A DNA stretch of 64,000 nt, taken from contig NZ_CP041783.1 in assembly GCF_007567505.1 (NCBI RefSeq), positions 2,418,001-2,482,000 on the forward strand, written 5' to 3'. How positions within the stretch are numbered: position 1 is the stretch's first letter; the number at the start of each line of letters is the position of its first letter. This DNA comes from Shewanella donghaensis. GTDB lineage: Bacteria > Pseudomonadota > Gammaproteobacteria > Enterobacterales > Shewanellaceae. Below, piece by piece: positions 54,289-63,925 of this stretch. Below the pieces are notes generated by a model. It did not search any database, was not told the DNA's origin, and worked only from the letters and a program-made list of their open reading frames with translations. The translations under genes were made by a program, and so were the position numbers.

Positions 54289-55884
54289 TTACAACTTAAT
54301 GCTTGGCTTTAAACGTTGTGCCAATAACGTCGCATTTCGTGCCACTATGCCGTATATCGACAATTGCGGGTTAGCGCCAAGACTGGTTGGAAACATTGAA
54401 CCATCCATCACCGATAAGTTTTCAAAGTAATGTGAATTACCTTCGCTATCAATCATTGATTGAGTCTTATCTTCGCCCATCGCACAGCCGCCCATAACAT
54501 GTGCTGAAGCCACAATGGTTTTTAATAAACCTATGTCCATATTCGCAATAGTTTCTTTGGCTTGTAGCCAGTTAAGCTGCTTAGCAACACCGTCATTCAT
54601 AGGGACAACTTCTTTAGCACCAGCGGCAAACTGTAATTCCGCCATGGTAGCAAAAGCTCTTCTTGCGGTATCCCAAAAAGGCTTCTCCAGCGGATAATCT
54701 AATGCAAAACCTGAATCCGTTAAGCGAACTTGTCCGCCTCGAGATTGCTCAGAATAACCATCACGCACTAACGCAATCATTACCTGCAAGTTATTAAAGT
54801 GAGTCATCAGATCAGCATGGGATCTGCCATAGCCAATGGTTTTTGAGGCAATTAACACCGGATGAATCGGAGGGACTTCAAGCTTATAACCAAGCTCTCC
54901 AGCAGCGCCATCTTTCCAAACAAACTCATCAGAATAAATCGACTGAGGAGCACCACTATGACCATCTATTTGTTTATCAAAAATACTGCCTGACAATAGT
55001 GTTGGATGTAGGAAAGTTTTACCTAATTGCTTATGGGGATCGGGGGTTTTTGCACGCATTAGAATGGCAGGTGTGTGAATAGCTCCTGCACTTAAAATAT
55101 AATGTTTCGCTTTAAAAGTAAGGCTTGCTGCAGTGCCAGAAGCTACCTGAGCAGTGGCAGTTAAGCCAACAACTTTATCGCCTTTGTGCTGTAAATCCGT
55201 TACTTTGGCATTCGATATTAATCTTGCACCTTGCTCTAGAGCGCTGGGTATTGTTGTCACCAACATCGATTGCTTGGCGTTTACAGGACAACCCATTCCA
55301 CAGTAACCCGTATTCCAGCAGCCTTTAACATTACGTTTAATAACCGTATGTTCCCAGCCCAGTTTTTGACAACCTTCTTGCAGCGCAGCATTATTTCTAT
55401 TGGGTGGATATTGCCACTCACTGATATTCAGTCTGGCTTCCATTTTTTCAAACCAGGGTAATAGAATTTCTGAGGATAACCCTTTTACTGACTTTTCTTG
55501 TGCCCAAAAAGCGAGTGCATTATCAGGTGTTCGAATGGAGGTTGTCCAATTGACCGTAGTAGAACCACCAACACTTTTGCCTTGGAAAATACCAATGCCT
55601 TTATCTGAGGTTTTCATACCGGCGGCTTGTTGGTACAAATCAGGGTAGGCGCGGCGCTCTTCCATATTAAAATCACTCGAAGACTTAAGTGCACCGCCTT
55701 CAACCATAATCACAGAAAGACCTGCTTCAGTGAGAATTTCTGCGGCAGTACCGCCACCAGCACCTGTACCTACAATCACCACATCAGCTTCAAAATGCTG
55801 ATCACTTTCAAGCGTACTGGCATCAATGTGCTGCCAACCTGCTTTTAATCCTGCTGTAATAGGATCGATAATATTATTGGCCAC
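54289..55884 (-). CDS. GMC-family FAD oxidoreductase
   Basis: 531 residues. The FAD-binding Rossmann motif is VVIVGTGAGGGTAAEILTEA (34-53). The C-terminal active site is in SAHVMGGCAMGEDKTQSMID plus SVMDGSMFPTSLGANPQLSI, with the usual His/Asn. A Cys-rich CWNTGYCGMGCPVNAKQS near 190 is typical of the gluconate/cholesterol-oxidase-like branch. It should oxidise an alcohol or sugar; the substrate is unknown. No signal peptide. The Tat-leader gene 25 bp upstream is its probable small subunit. Confidence 0.9.
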   Translation of the reverse strand: MANNIIDPITAGLKAGWQHIDASTLESDQHFEADVVIVGTGAGGGTAAEILTEAGLSVIMVEGGALKSSSDFNMEERRAYPDLYQQAAGMKTSDKGIGIFQGKSVGGSTTVNWTTSIRTPDNALAFWAQEKSVKGLSSEILLPWFEKMEARLNISEWQYPPNRNNAALQEGCQKLGWEHTVIKRNVKGCWNTGYCGMGCPVNAKQSMLVTTIPSALEQGARLISNAKVTDLQHKGDKVVGLTATAQVASGTAASLTFKAKHYILSAGAIHTPAILMRAKTPDPHKQLGKTFLHPTLLSGSIFDKQIDGHSGAPQSIYSDEFVWKDGAAGELGYKLEVPPIHPVLIASKTIGYGRSHADLMTHFNNLQVMIALVRDGYSEQSRGGQVRLTDSGFALDYPLEKPFWDTARRAFATMAELQFAAGAKEVVPMNDGVAKQLNWLQAKETIANMDIGLLKTIVASAHVMGGCAMGEDKTQSMIDSEGNSHYFENLSVMDGSMFPTSLGANPQLSIYGIVARNATLLAQRLKPSIKL

Positions 55885-55909
55885 TGAATAACTCCTAAAT
55901 ACGGTCTAA

Positions 55910-56419
55910 TTAACTAATGTCATCATCAAGAAAAGTCGGTTTGGCGTAATGTAAGCGCCCCCAATGTTCTGGGCACGAGTAGTAACTGGCCATGATTAAT
56001 TCACGCAAGCCTAAATAAGCCGTTTGCATCATTTCAAGAAAGTGGTATCGCCACTTTTCCAGCATCGTGGCTAACTCCGCAGGAGAACGCAGCATTAAGG
56101 GCGTGATACTACTGGTTAGAATTAACAAACCAATACGGCTTTCGAGCATATTTAACAGTTGCTCAAGTTCTTGTTTTTGATCTTCGGGTAATACACTGAT
56201 CGTCTGGTTAATGGCGATAATAGTGCGATTCAAAAACGCATCACGATAATTGGTCACATCAGGCAAGGCATCTTGCATAAATACGGGGATCAACACGCTG
56301 AATAACAAACGATGAGTATCATCTGGGTGTTCGTTGATTTCAGGCGTGTATAAACTCACTCCTAATGCCAACGCGGCAGTGCCTGTAAAGGCGCCAGTCA
56401 AAAAGGTTCTTCGTTTCAT
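55910..56419 (-). CDS. Tat-exported gluconate 2-dehydrogenase subunit 3-like protein
   Basis: 169 residues from the ATG at 56419, with AGGG upstream. The twin-arginine leader is KRRTFLTGAFTGTAALALG. The rest (HRLLFSVLIPVFMQDALPDV; YLGLRELIMASYYSCPEHWG) follows the gluconate 2-dehydrogenase subunit 3 family, the small partner of GMC dehydrogenases. In such enzymes the small subunit carries the large one through the Tat system. The cytochrome c subunit is not in the window. Confidence 0.85.
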   Translation of the reverse strand: MKRRTFLTGAFTGTAALALGVSLYTPEINEHPDDTHRLLFSVLIPVFMQDALPDVTNYRDAFLNRTIIAINQTISVLPEDQKQELEQLLNMLESRIGLLILTSSITPLMLRSPAELATMLEKWRYHFLEMMQTAYLGLRELIMASYYSCPEHWGRLHYAKPTFLDDDIS

Positions 56420-56517
56420 TGTTATCCCTTGCTGCAAACTTCTATGATAAAGTGGTCGCTAACAGCATTTAAACACACGTTTGAATATTAACAAACTATT
56501 GCATAAAAAATACCCTT

Positions 56518-57480
56518 ATGAAAAAGATTTTCACACCACCGTGGTGGGCAGTAAGTCCTCATATTCAAACGATTTTACCTGTTTTTTTTAAAGTGGCCAA
56601 ACCAGATATTGATCGACTAAGACAAGAGCTTCCTGATGGTGATTTCATTGATTTAGACTGGTTAGGCACACCTAAAAACGGTCAATCAATTCTTGTTATC
56701 CTCCATGGACTTGAAGGCAGTAGCGACTCTCATTACGTCAGAAGAATGTTGCAAACCGCTAAAGAAAATAACCTTTGCGCCGTGGTTCATCACCACCGAG
56801 GATGTTCAGGGGAGCCCAATCGCCTAGCAAGAAGTTACCATAGTGGTGATACGGACGACATTCGCTTCACTCTCACTCAATTGCACGCGCAATTCCCAGA
56901 ATCACCACTTTATGCTGTCGGATACAGCCTGGGTGGCAATGTGCTGGCTAAATATCAAGGTGAAGAAGGCGATAACAGTTTACTCACTAAAACCATTATT
57001 GTGTCAGCACCATTATGGTTAGCCGCTTGCGCTAAAAAGCTAGAAAAAGGCTTCTCGACGGTTTATCAGCAACATTTGATTAAGCAGCTGCAAGCCAAAA
57101 TGCAGCAAAAAGTGGCACAACAGAATTTAGTCGAAAAAATGCCAATATCAAAGGATAAAATTGAGCAATTATCGACATTTTATTTGTTTGACGATCACAT
57201 CACGGCCCCTTTGCATGGCTTTATCGATGTAAACGATTACTATCAAAAAGCCAGTGGCAAACCTTATTTAAAAGCGGTAGGAAAATCGACACTGGTGATC
57301 CATGCTCAGGACGATCCTTTCATGACTGATGATGTCATCCCTGCTGCGGTAGAATTGTCTGAACATGTAGAATACGAACTGCACCCTAATGGTGGGCATG
57401 TCGGCTTTATTTCTGGCGGCTTACCTTGGAAACCTCGTTTTTATCTTGAATCTAGAATCATCCATTTTATAAAGAGTTAA
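56518..57480 (+). CDS. yheT: YheT-family alpha/beta hydrolase
   Basis: 320 residues. Catalytic Ser137 lies in VGYSLGGNVLAK. The oxyanion and early motif ILHGLEGSSDSHYVRRM, HHRGCSGEPNR, the acid in HAQDDPFM and the late His in NGGHVGFI are all present. It is a cytoplasmic esterase-like enzyme of unknown substrate. It is 3 bp upstream of yheU, as in E. coli. Confidence 0.94.
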   Translation: MKKIFTPPWWAVSPHIQTILPVFFKVAKPDIDRLRQELPDGDFIDLDWLGTPKNGQSILVILHGLEGSSDSHYVRRMLQTAKENNLCAVVHHHRGCSGEPNRLARSYHSGDTDDIRFTLTQLHAQFPESPLYAVGYSLGGNVLAKYQGEEGDNSLLTKTIIVSAPLWLAACAKKLEKGFSTVYQQHLIKQLQAKMQQKVAQQNLVEKMPISKDKIEQLSTFYLFDDHITAPLHGFIDVNDYYQKASGKPYLKAVGKSTLVIHAQDDPFMTDDVIPAAVELSEHVEYELHPNGGHVGFISGGLPWKPRFYLESRIIHFIKS

Positions 57481-57483
57481 CTT

Positions 57484-57735
57484 ATGCTTATTCCTTACGA
57501 TGCTTTATTACAGTTACCTCAGGACACATTAAACAATTTAATTAAAGAGTATTTATTCACTCAAGTTGAAGATGGTTCTTTTGGGCAATTAGATAACCAG
57601 CAATTACAAAATGCCATCGACCAATGTAAACAAGCCCTTAAACAAGGCGAACTCAAAGTCGAATTTAGCGAGGAAGATGAATCAATTGCGATTAGGCAAA
57701 AAGATCACCTTGCTTATCCGACTCATAATGATTAA
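57484..57735 (+). CDS. yheU: YheU (UPF0270 family) protein
   Basis: 83 residues, 3 bp after yheT. It has the family pattern MLIPYDALLQLPQDTLNNLI and VEDGSFGQLDNQQLQ. Function unknown; small acidic cytoplasmic protein. The yheT-yheU-prkB order is conserved. Confidence 0.92.
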   Translation: MLIPYDALLQLPQDTLNNLIKEYLFTQVEDGSFGQLDNQQLQNAIDQCKQALKQGELKVEFSEEDESIAIRQKDHLAYPTHND

Positions 57736-57898
57736 CGCTCATTCTCACACTGCATGATTGACCTAAACCAATTCAGGCCGTATAAATAGAGTCTGTTTTT
57801 CTTCAAGTTTAAACATGTGAATGTGAAAGACTAGTCGATCATAAATGCTAAAAATTCTTCGCTATTAACTTCTTCACGTTTTGATCTAGGTAGGATAA

Positions 57899-58807
57899 AT
57901 GTCAATTAAACATCCCATAATTGCTGTTACAGGCTCATCTGGAGCAGGTACAACAACAACGACAACTGCATTTACTCATATCTTTCGCCAACTTGGTATT
58001 AATGCCGCTTTTATCGAAGGTGACAGTTTTCATAATTTCACCCGTGCAGAAATGGAAGTCTTAATCCGTAAATCTCAGGCAGATAATAACAACCTCAGTT
58101 ATTTCGGCCCTGAAGCCAATAATTTTGTAAAACTTGAAGAATGTTTCCAAAGCTATGGAGAAACAGGCCAAGGTCAAACCCGTAAATACCTGCATACTTT
58201 CGATGAAGCTGTGCCGTTTAACCAAATGCCAGGCACATTCACACAATGGCACCCATTGCCTGAACAAACCGACATACTGTATTACGAGGGCTTGCATGGC
58301 GGTGTGGTAACAGAAGATGCCGACGTTGCTCAACATGTGGACTTACTGATTGGTATGGTACCTATTGTCAATTTGGAGTGGATTCAAAAGATTATTCGTG
58401 ACACTTCAGATAGAGGACATAGCCGCGAAAAAGTAATGGGCTCAATTGTCCGTAGTATGGATGACTACATCAAACATATGACACCACAGTTTTCTCGTAC
58501 TCACATCAATTTTCAACGAGTGCCAACAGTAGATACATCAAATCCATTTAGTGCTAAAGATATTCCAAGTTTGGATGAAAGTTTTGTCGTTATTCGCTTT
58601 AGGGGAATTAATAACGTCGACTTCCCTTATTACCTCAGCATGATTGATGGGGCGTTTATGTCTCGAGTTAATACACTCGTGGTACCAGGCGGGAAAATGT
58701 CTCTCGCAATGGAGTTAATCTTAACGCCGTTAATTAAAGACATAATCCAGAAAAAAGCAACGGCAACCGAGTTAGATAACAAAACAGGTAACGACACTGA
58801 TATTTAG
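57899..58807 (+). CDS. prkB: phosphoribulokinase-like protein PrkB
   Basis: 302 residues. The P-loop GSSGAGTTTTTTA and FIEGDSFHNFTRAEM match PrkB rather than the Calvin-cycle enzyme. A kinase of the phosphoribulokinase/uridine kinase family is expected; its substrate in bacteria of this type is not established. No RuBisCO gene is in the window. It follows yheU after a 163-bp spacer. Confidence 0.94.
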   Translation: MSIKHPIIAVTGSSGAGTTTTTTAFTHIFRQLGINAAFIEGDSFHNFTRAEMEVLIRKSQADNNNLSYFGPEANNFVKLEECFQSYGETGQGQTRKYLHTFDEAVPFNQMPGTFTQWHPLPEQTDILYYEGLHGGVVTEDADVAQHVDLLIGMVPIVNLEWIQKIIRDTSDRGHSREKVMGSIVRSMDDYIKHMTPQFSRTHINFQRVPTVDTSNPFSAKDIPSLDESFVVIRFRGINNVDFPYYLSMIDGAFMSRVNTLVVPGGKMSLAMELILTPLIKDIIQKKATATELDNKTGNDTDI

Positions 58808-59049
58808 ACATCAGAATAAGGCTTCAATAAAACTGCTTACTTAAGTTTGATTTAAGCCTGTGGCCTTATGATCCCAACCATCGGGATTTCAGGCGAAAGA
58901 ACGATAGTTGATGTGCTCATGGGTGTTAATTCCCCCATTTTTATCTGTTAGCGCACTTGGGCATATCAGCAAACTACCTTTTGAAACTTTATTAAATAAT
59001 ACCGCTTAGGCACTCTTCTCTATACTCGCACACTCAATTTGCACAATGG
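58808..59049. other. intergenic region after prkB
   Basis: 242 bp between convergent genes. A nested inverted repeat (GCCTG/CAGGC outside ATCCC/GGGAT, 58856-58894) could form a short structured RNA or weak terminator. I see no gene. Confidence 0.35.
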
Positions 59050-59472
59050 CTAATTCAAAGATACCAGTAACACTTTAATTTGGCCTCTAACTTCATCAAT
59101 CTGTCCCACTATTTCTATACTTGACGCTTCGATTTCATTCATGTTCTGCCATTGTTCTGACCACGTTACGGTTAACTTCCCTGCCTCTGATTTAACCTGT
59201 TCATTTGCTAAGGTACTTAAATCTTCAATCAGCCCGACTTTAACCCAGCCGACTCTTGGGTTACCTAGCTCAGTATCGTTATCATAATGGGCTGCATAGA
59301 CTAATTGCTGTAACTGGGCTAATTCTAATAACATTTCAAAACAAGCAGTTCTGACATTGCTATTATGCTCTGTCACTTCCATCCGCCAAACATTATAAGA
59401 AAAACCTAACAGTGAAAACAGTAAACTGAAAATAACTGCTAGTTGATAAATTTGTAATTTTTTATTCATCAC
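59050..59472 (-). CDS. small membrane-anchored protein of unknown function
   Basis: 140 residues. The N-terminal membrane segment (LQIYQLAVIFSLLFSLLGFS) is followed by a periplasmic part with VRTACFEMLLELAQLQQLVY. That part is mostly helical and might be a minor pseudopilin-like fold, but there is no prepilin site. It lies leftward between prkB and the Sel1-like gene, with its own spacer. No family recognised. Confidence 0.65.
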   Translation of the reverse strand: MMNKKLQIYQLAVIFSLLFSLLGFSYNVWRMEVTEHNSNVRTACFEMLLELAQLQQLVYAAHYDNDTELGNPRVGWVKVGLIEDLSTLANEQVKSEAGKLTVTWSEQWQNMNEIEASSIEIVGQIDEVRGQIKVLLVSLN

Positions 59473-59556
59473 ATTGACCTTTTGATTGCAATATAATCTG
59501 TAATAAACTTATGTTAATCATAGCCATGAATTAGAAATTTAACTTTTTTAGACACA

Positions 59557-59582
59557 AAAAAACGGCCATTAGGCCGTTTCAA
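59557..59582 (-). terminator. intrinsic terminator after the Sel1/TPR gene
   Basis: AAACGGCC at 59560-59567 and GGCCGTTT at 59572-59579 around ATTA, with an A run before it that reads as T residues on the minus strand. It ends 20 bp after the stop at 59599. Confidence 0.85.
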
Positions 59583-59598
59583 TTTAAGCAAAGAGTCA

Positions 59599-60390
59599 TT
59601 AATTCATTAATGGAATGATTTCACGATAGGCTCTACCTTGCTGGTATTGTTCAAGGCGCTGAATAAACTCATCGCTTTGGGCGACTTCTGGATTTTGTTT
59701 TAACGCCTCTATCGCTTTTTCTTGCGTATCTACAGCTAATCCAAACTCACCGAGCTCAGCATAAGCCGCTGCAAGGTTGTCTAAATTAGTTGGATCATTA
59801 GAATTGTTTTCAAGTAACTGCAATGCAAGTTCTACAGCCCGTGAGCCATCTCGATATTCTTCTTCTGGGCAAGTAGCCAAAATCCATGCGACATTACCTA
59901 GTGCGATAGCATCGCCAACTTTAGTGAATTGCTCTAACGCCTTACCGCAATTACGGACAATGCCATCACCACCAGCAGAGTAGATAAAGCCTAAGCGGAA
60001 ATGCGCTCGCTGATCGCCTTGCTTAGCCAATGTTTGATACCATTTTTCGGCCACAGCGAGATCGCGAGGAAGCATTTTCCCTTCAAATGATAAATCAGCT
60101 AAGGTTTGCTGCGCTTTAACATGATCTTGTGCGGCCGCTTGCTCTAGCCAATAAATTCCTTGATCAATATCTTGGTCTACAAATCGTCCCGCAAGGCTCA
60201 TTAAACCAAGCAAAAACTGTGCGTCGGTATTACCTTCTGCTGCACGAAGTTGAATGTGCACCAACTTTGTCGCCGCTTGTGACTCAAGCGAAACCGGTAT
60301 CGAAAAAGCATGAACGGGTGCACTAACACTCGTAAGTACGCCTAATGAACAAGCTAAACCGAGGCTTAATAGTTTCTGTGAATATTTCAA
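59599..60390 (-). CDS. secreted Sel1/TPR repeat protein
   Basis: 263 residues from TTG at 60390, which has GAGG 6 bp upstream; a GTG at 60405 would add 5 residues. A signal peptide (1-27, cut near VHAFS) is followed by three Sel1-like repeats (about 48-160: AEGNTDAQFLLGLMSLAGRF, QDHVKAQQTLADLSFEGKML, QGDQRAHFRLGFIYSAGG) and a TPR (DPTNLDNLAAAYAELGEFGL). It is a periplasmic scaffold-type protein; partners unknown. It lies divergent from crp. Confidence 0.82.
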   Translation of the reverse strand: MKYSQKLLSLGLACSLGVLTSVSAPVHAFSIPVSLESQAATKLVHIQLRAAEGNTDAQFLLGLMSLAGRFVDQDIDQGIYWLEQAAAQDHVKAQQTLADLSFEGKMLPRDLAVAEKWYQTLAKQGDQRAHFRLGFIYSAGGDGIVRNCGKALEQFTKVGDAIALGNVAWILATCPEEEYRDGSRAVELALQLLENNSNDPTNLDNLAAAYAELGEFGLAVDTQEKAIEALKQNPEVAQSDEFIQRLEQYQQGRAYREIIPLMN

Positions 60391-60764
60391 ATCGACCTCA
60401 ACCACATAGACTCTACTTTTATAATTAAATTAACAATAACCAGCAATTGTCATTTTTACAATAAACGAATTAGCTTTAATCATGAGAAATAGTTCATCTA
60501 AAGTGATAATAACGATATAAAACACTAAATCTTTTGTGTTTTAAGCGAATAACTACTTGCCAAATAAAATCGACACTACTAAATTAGATTGGCATGATTA
60601 TCTAAAGTAGCAAAAATAAATTTTAAATTAATAAGTTAATACAATGCCTGTCGGGTTTTCTTAATGTTAAACTCGATCTTCATCAAAGTTTTGAGACATT
60701 AACTCAAGTACAATTACTTTATTAGATAGTCCTTACTTTCATTTTATCAATCGAGGAAATACGC
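60391..60764. promoter_or_regulatory. divergent region upstream of crp
   Basis: 374 bp between the leftward Sel1-like gene and crp. It is long for its content and should hold the crp promoter and any autoregulatory site. I could not identify a convincing TGTGA-N6-TCACA sequence by eye. GAGGAA precedes the crp ATG. Confidence 0.4.
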
Positions 60765-61400
60765 ATGGCTCTGATTGGCAAGCCTAAACCTGATCCAACT
60801 TTGGAATGGTTTCTTTCACACTGTCACATCCATAAATACCCAGCTAAGAGCACCTTGATACACGCAGGTGAAGAATCTGATACTTTGTACTACATCGTCA
60901 AAGGTTCTGTGGCTGTATTGATTAAAGATGAAGAAGGAAAAGAAATGATCCTTTCTTACCTTAATCAAGGTGACTTCATTGGTGAACTTGGCTTATTCGA
61001 AGAGCAAGCTGAACGTACAGCTTGGGTTCGCGCTAAGCAACCTTGTGAAATCGCTGAAATTTCTTACAAGAAATTCAAGCAACTTATTCAGGTTAACCCT
61101 GAAATCCTAATGAAGTTAACAGCACAAATGGCTTACCGCTTACACAGCACTAGCCAAAAAGTGGGTGATTTAGCTTTCTTAGACGTTGCAGGACGTATTG
61201 CACAAACATTATTACATCTCGCTAAACAGCCTGATGCGATGACTCACCCAGATGGCATGCAAATTAAGATTACTCGTCAAGAGATTGGTCAAATTGTAGG
61301 TTGTTCACGTGAAACCGTTGGCCGTATTTTGAAAATGCTTGAAGAACAAAGCCTGATTCAAGCGCACGGTAAAACTATAGTGGTATATGGCACTCGTTAA
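60765..61400 (+). CDS. crp: cAMP receptor protein
   Basis: 211 residues, nearly the E. coli protein. The cyclic-nucleotide domain (about 10-110) has [19 protein letters not shown], with Arg kept and Thr where E. coli has Ser84 in the phosphate-binding cassette. The C-helix (about 112-135) has [17 protein letters not shown]. The helix-turn-helix [20 protein letters not shown] matches E. coli. It is a global regulator; in Shewanella it is known to control anaerobic respiration genes. A strong terminator follows. Confidence 0.98.
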   Translation: MALIGKPKPDPTLEWFLSHCHIHKYPAKSTLIHAGEESDTLYYIVKGSVAVLIKDEEGKEMILSYLNQGDFIGELGLFEEQAERTAWVRAKQPCEIAEISYKKFKQLIQVNPEILMKLTAQMAYRLHSTSQKVGDLAFLDVAGRIAQTLLHLAKQPDAMTHPDGMQIKITRQEIGQIVGCSRETVGRILKMLEEQSLIQAHGKTIVVYGTR

Positions 61401-61434
61401 TTTAAGCTTCAGCTTGATTTAAGGGTGATTAATT

Positions 61435-61471
61435 AAAGTGATAATTAGAAATTCTAATTATCACTTTTTTT
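61435..61471 (+). terminator. intrinsic terminator of crp
   Basis: GTGATAATTAG pairs with CTAATTATCAC (61438-61464, small loop AAATT), framed by AAA and a run of seven T. It lies 35 bp after the crp stop. Confidence 0.9.
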
Positions 61472-61486
61472 ATGGGAGTCTTTCCG

Positions 61487-61831
61487 ATGAGGTTGCTGAC
61501 AGCTTTATCTATCAGTTTACTGGCATTGACTCTAAGCCAACAAACTTATGCAATCACCCCTGAACTACCCCATGACGAAGTTCAGAAGTTAGTCACATCT
61601 GGTAGCATTCGATCACTTGATTATTCACTCACTTTACTTGCACAATACTGTGATGGTGAATTAATTGATGCCAGCCTCTATCAAGAGGATGATAAATGGC
61701 GTTATGATTTACAATTAAAGCTAGATAAAGGGCATGTCATCCATTTATTCCTTGATGCGACTAATGGGATGCCAGAATCAATCGATCAACTACCAAGTGA
61801 ATGCCGAATAAATGAAACTGCTACTCGTTGA
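61487..61831 (+). CDS. small PepSY-like periplasmic protein
   Basis: 114 residues from the ATG at 61487, with GGGAG upstream; an ATG at 61472 is at the edge of the terminator. The signal peptide (about 1-22) is followed by a single PepSY-like domain (LLAQYCDGELIDASLYQEDD, KWRYDLQLKLDKG). Such small proteins often sit beside a two-component system. Its end overlaps the start of the response-regulator gene by 20 bp, so the three genes are an operon. Confidence 0.75.
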   Translation: MRLLTALSISLLALTLSQQTYAITPELPHDEVQKLVTSGSIRSLDYSLTLLAQYCDGELIDASLYQEDDKWRYDLQLKLDKGHVIHLFLDATNGMPESIDQLPSECRINETATR

Positions 61832-62486
61832 AGATAATACCCTCTTAGTTGCTGAGCTCGAAAAACAACTCAAACAGGCTGGTTACGTCACTGACGTAAC
61901 GGATAAAGCTGTTGAAGCTGATTACCTAATCAAAGAAACCCAATATGACTGTGTCATTTTAGATATTGGCTTGCCTGATGGTAATGGATTGACTTTAGTG
62001 CAGTCATGGCGCGAAAAAGGCATAGATACTCCTGTCATTATGCTTACTGCACGCAGTCAATGGCACGAGAAGGTCGAAGGCTTTAATGCTGGAGCAGATG
62101 ACTACCTTGCAAAGCCTTTCCACGCACAAGAGCTTTTAGCGCGCATACAAGCACTGATTCATCGTGCCCATGGACGTCTTAATACTTCATCTAAACAACT
62201 CAGCTATGGCGGTATCACCCTTGATGAGTCTGAACAGTGCGTCCATATTGGTGAAAATCTTTTTGAATTAACGGCGATGGAATTTAGGCTGTTAAAGATA
62301 TTCTTAATGTCGCCGAAAAAGTTACTGTCTAAAGCGCAGTTGACCGATAAGCTTTATCAGTTTGATGACGAAAAAGAATCTAATGTAGTTGAAGTCTATG
62401 TCACCCATTTACGCAAAAAATTGGGTAAAACCGCCATCGAAACGCGCCGAGGCCAAGGGTATATCTTTCACGGCATCGTTGAATGA
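61812..62486 (+). CDS. OmpR-family response regulator
   Basis: 224 residues. The receiver has the acidic pair in LLVEDNTL, phosphoacceptor Asp51 (VILDIGLPDG), Thr in MLTARS and Lys in DDYLAKPF. The winged-helix DNA-binding domain (about 127-222) ends VEVYVTHLRKKLGK and RGQGYIF. It resembles PhoP/QseB-type regulators. It overlaps the PepSY-like gene and, by 4 bp, the kinase gene. Confidence 0.94.
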   Translation: MKLLLVEDNTLLVAELEKQLKQAGYVTDVTDKAVEADYLIKETQYDCVILDIGLPDGNGLTLVQSWREKGIDTPVIMLTARSQWHEKVEGFNAGADDYLAKPFHAQELLARIQALIHRAHGRLNTSSKQLSYGGITLDESEQCVHIGENLFELTAMEFRLLKIFLMSPKKLLSKAQLTDKLYQFDDEKESNVVEVYVTHLRKKLGKTAIETRRGQGYIFHGIVE

Positions 62487-63850
62487 TATCAATCCGCAGT
62501 AAGCTCAGCTTATGGCTGAGTGGTTTAGTGATCATTGCCACAGTCATCGGCCTCATTTTATTTGAGTCGATGCTGCGACAAGCGTTTCACGATTCTATTA
62601 TCAACAGACTTGAAGAAGATTTAGAACACATCATTATCGCCAGTCATATTGACGCTGGTGAAATCGTTATCGATCAAAATGAATTATCTAGCTTCTATAA
62701 ACCTGCCTATTCTGGCCGTTATTTTCAAATAAATTCGGAAAATCAAATCATTCGTTCACGATCCTTATGGGATGTGCAACTCGATATTGAACGATTGGAA
62801 TATAATCAAACCCGAGTTTGGCAGGCAAAAGGCCCTAAAAATAATGATATGCAATTATTGTCTATTGGCGTGGGCTCCAATAATAACGGAAAAGTGGCAA
62901 CACTAACTGTTGCACAAGATTTGAGTATTGGCCGGCGAGTATTTAGCGAAATTTTTGGCACTAAACTGGCCATAAATATTGCCATGCTTATCGCCATGAT
63001 CTGCGGTATTTTTATCATCTTACGTCAGTCTTTTAAGCCCGTAAAACATATTCAAGATTCGTTAGCTAAGCTGCGTCAAGGTGAAATTGGAGCACTAGAA
63101 ACAACCCAAATTCCAGTTGAAATTAAACCACTCGCAGAAACCTATAACGAGCTATTAGATTACACCGCCAATCAGATTGAACGCAGTCGCAATAATCTTG
63201 GCAATTTAAGCCATGGATTAAAAACACCGCTAGCGGTAATGCAGCAACAGGTAGAAGTGCTAGGGTTATCAAATCCAGAAGCGGCTGAAGCCATGCAGCA
63301 GCAACTAGACCTTATCCGTAAGATGATTGAGCGTAAGCTCACCGCAGCGAGAATCACTGGCGATATGTTGCCTGCCGCTCAAATGGTCGTGCCGAGAGAT
63401 TTTGAATCACTAATCAGTACATTGAATAAAGTGCATCATAATAAAGATATCAACTGCACTATCGATGCAGCAGACAATATCAGTCGTCTACCTATTCATC
63501 GTGAAGACGGTATGGAGTTATTTGGTAATTTATTAGATAACGCCTACAAATGGGCCCATTCAACCGTCAGCGTTAACATTTCCCAGCAAGAACACTCTAC
63601 ATCACTGTGCATTGCAGATGATGGCCCTGGTGTAAATGACGATCAAATCAGCCAACTAACGAATCGAGGCAAAAGACTCGATGAAGCTGTTATAGGTCAT
63701 GGCTTGGGTCTATCAATTGTAAAAGAAATAGTGGAGCAGTACGGCTATCAACTGCAATTTAGCCGCAGTGATGAGCTTAAAGGGTTGCATGTTTGTATTA
63801 AGTTTCCCATTCCTAATAGCAAAATCACAGACGATAATGCAAAAAAGTAA
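62483..63850 (+). CDS. sensor histidine kinase
   Basis: 455 residues. A membrane segment (about 9-30), a periplasmic sensor (about 31-155), a second segment (about 163-180) and HAMP (about 180-232) lead to a HisKA domain with His244 in NLSHGLKTPLAVM. An ATPase domain follows: NLLDNAYKWA, DDGPGVND and GHGLGLSIVKEIV. It should phosphorylate the preceding regulator; the PepSY-like protein may modulate the sensor. The signal is unknown. Confidence 0.94.
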   Translation: MISIRSKLSLWLSGLVIIATVIGLILFESMLRQAFHDSIINRLEEDLEHIIIASHIDAGEIVIDQNELSSFYKPAYSGRYFQINSENQIIRSRSLWDVQLDIERLEYNQTRVWQAKGPKNNDMQLLSIGVGSNNNGKVATLTVAQDLSIGRRVFSEIFGTKLAINIAMLIAMICGIFIILRQSFKPVKHIQDSLAKLRQGEIGALETTQIPVEIKPLAETYNELLDYTANQIERSRNNLGNLSHGLKTPLAVMQQQVEVLGLSNPEAAEAMQQQLDLIRKMIERKLTAARITGDMLPAAQMVVPRDFESLISTLNKVHHNKDINCTIDAADNISRLPIHREDGMELFGNLLDNAYKWAHSTVSVNISQQEHSTSLCIADDGPGVNDDQISQLTNRGKRLDEAVIGHGLGLSIVKEIVEQYGYQLQFSRSDELKGLHVCIKFPIPNSKITDDNAKK

Positions 63851-63890
63851 TTGATAACCGCTCGAGTTTTATGCTCAGATTTAGTAATAG

Positions 63891-63925
63891 AAAAAGCCAG
63901 ATAAGGAAACTTATCTGGCTTTTTA
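63891..63925 (+). terminator. intrinsic terminator of the two-component operon
   Basis: AAAAAGCCAGATAAG pairs exactly with CTTATCTGGCTTTTT around GAAA; stem of 15 bp and a T-rich tail. The last 75 bases of the window hold nothing else. Confidence 0.93.

Noticed and set aside
57899..58807. Calvin-cycle phosphoribulokinase
   Set aside because: The sequence matches the PrkB type, and no RuBisCO or other Calvin gene is present in the window.
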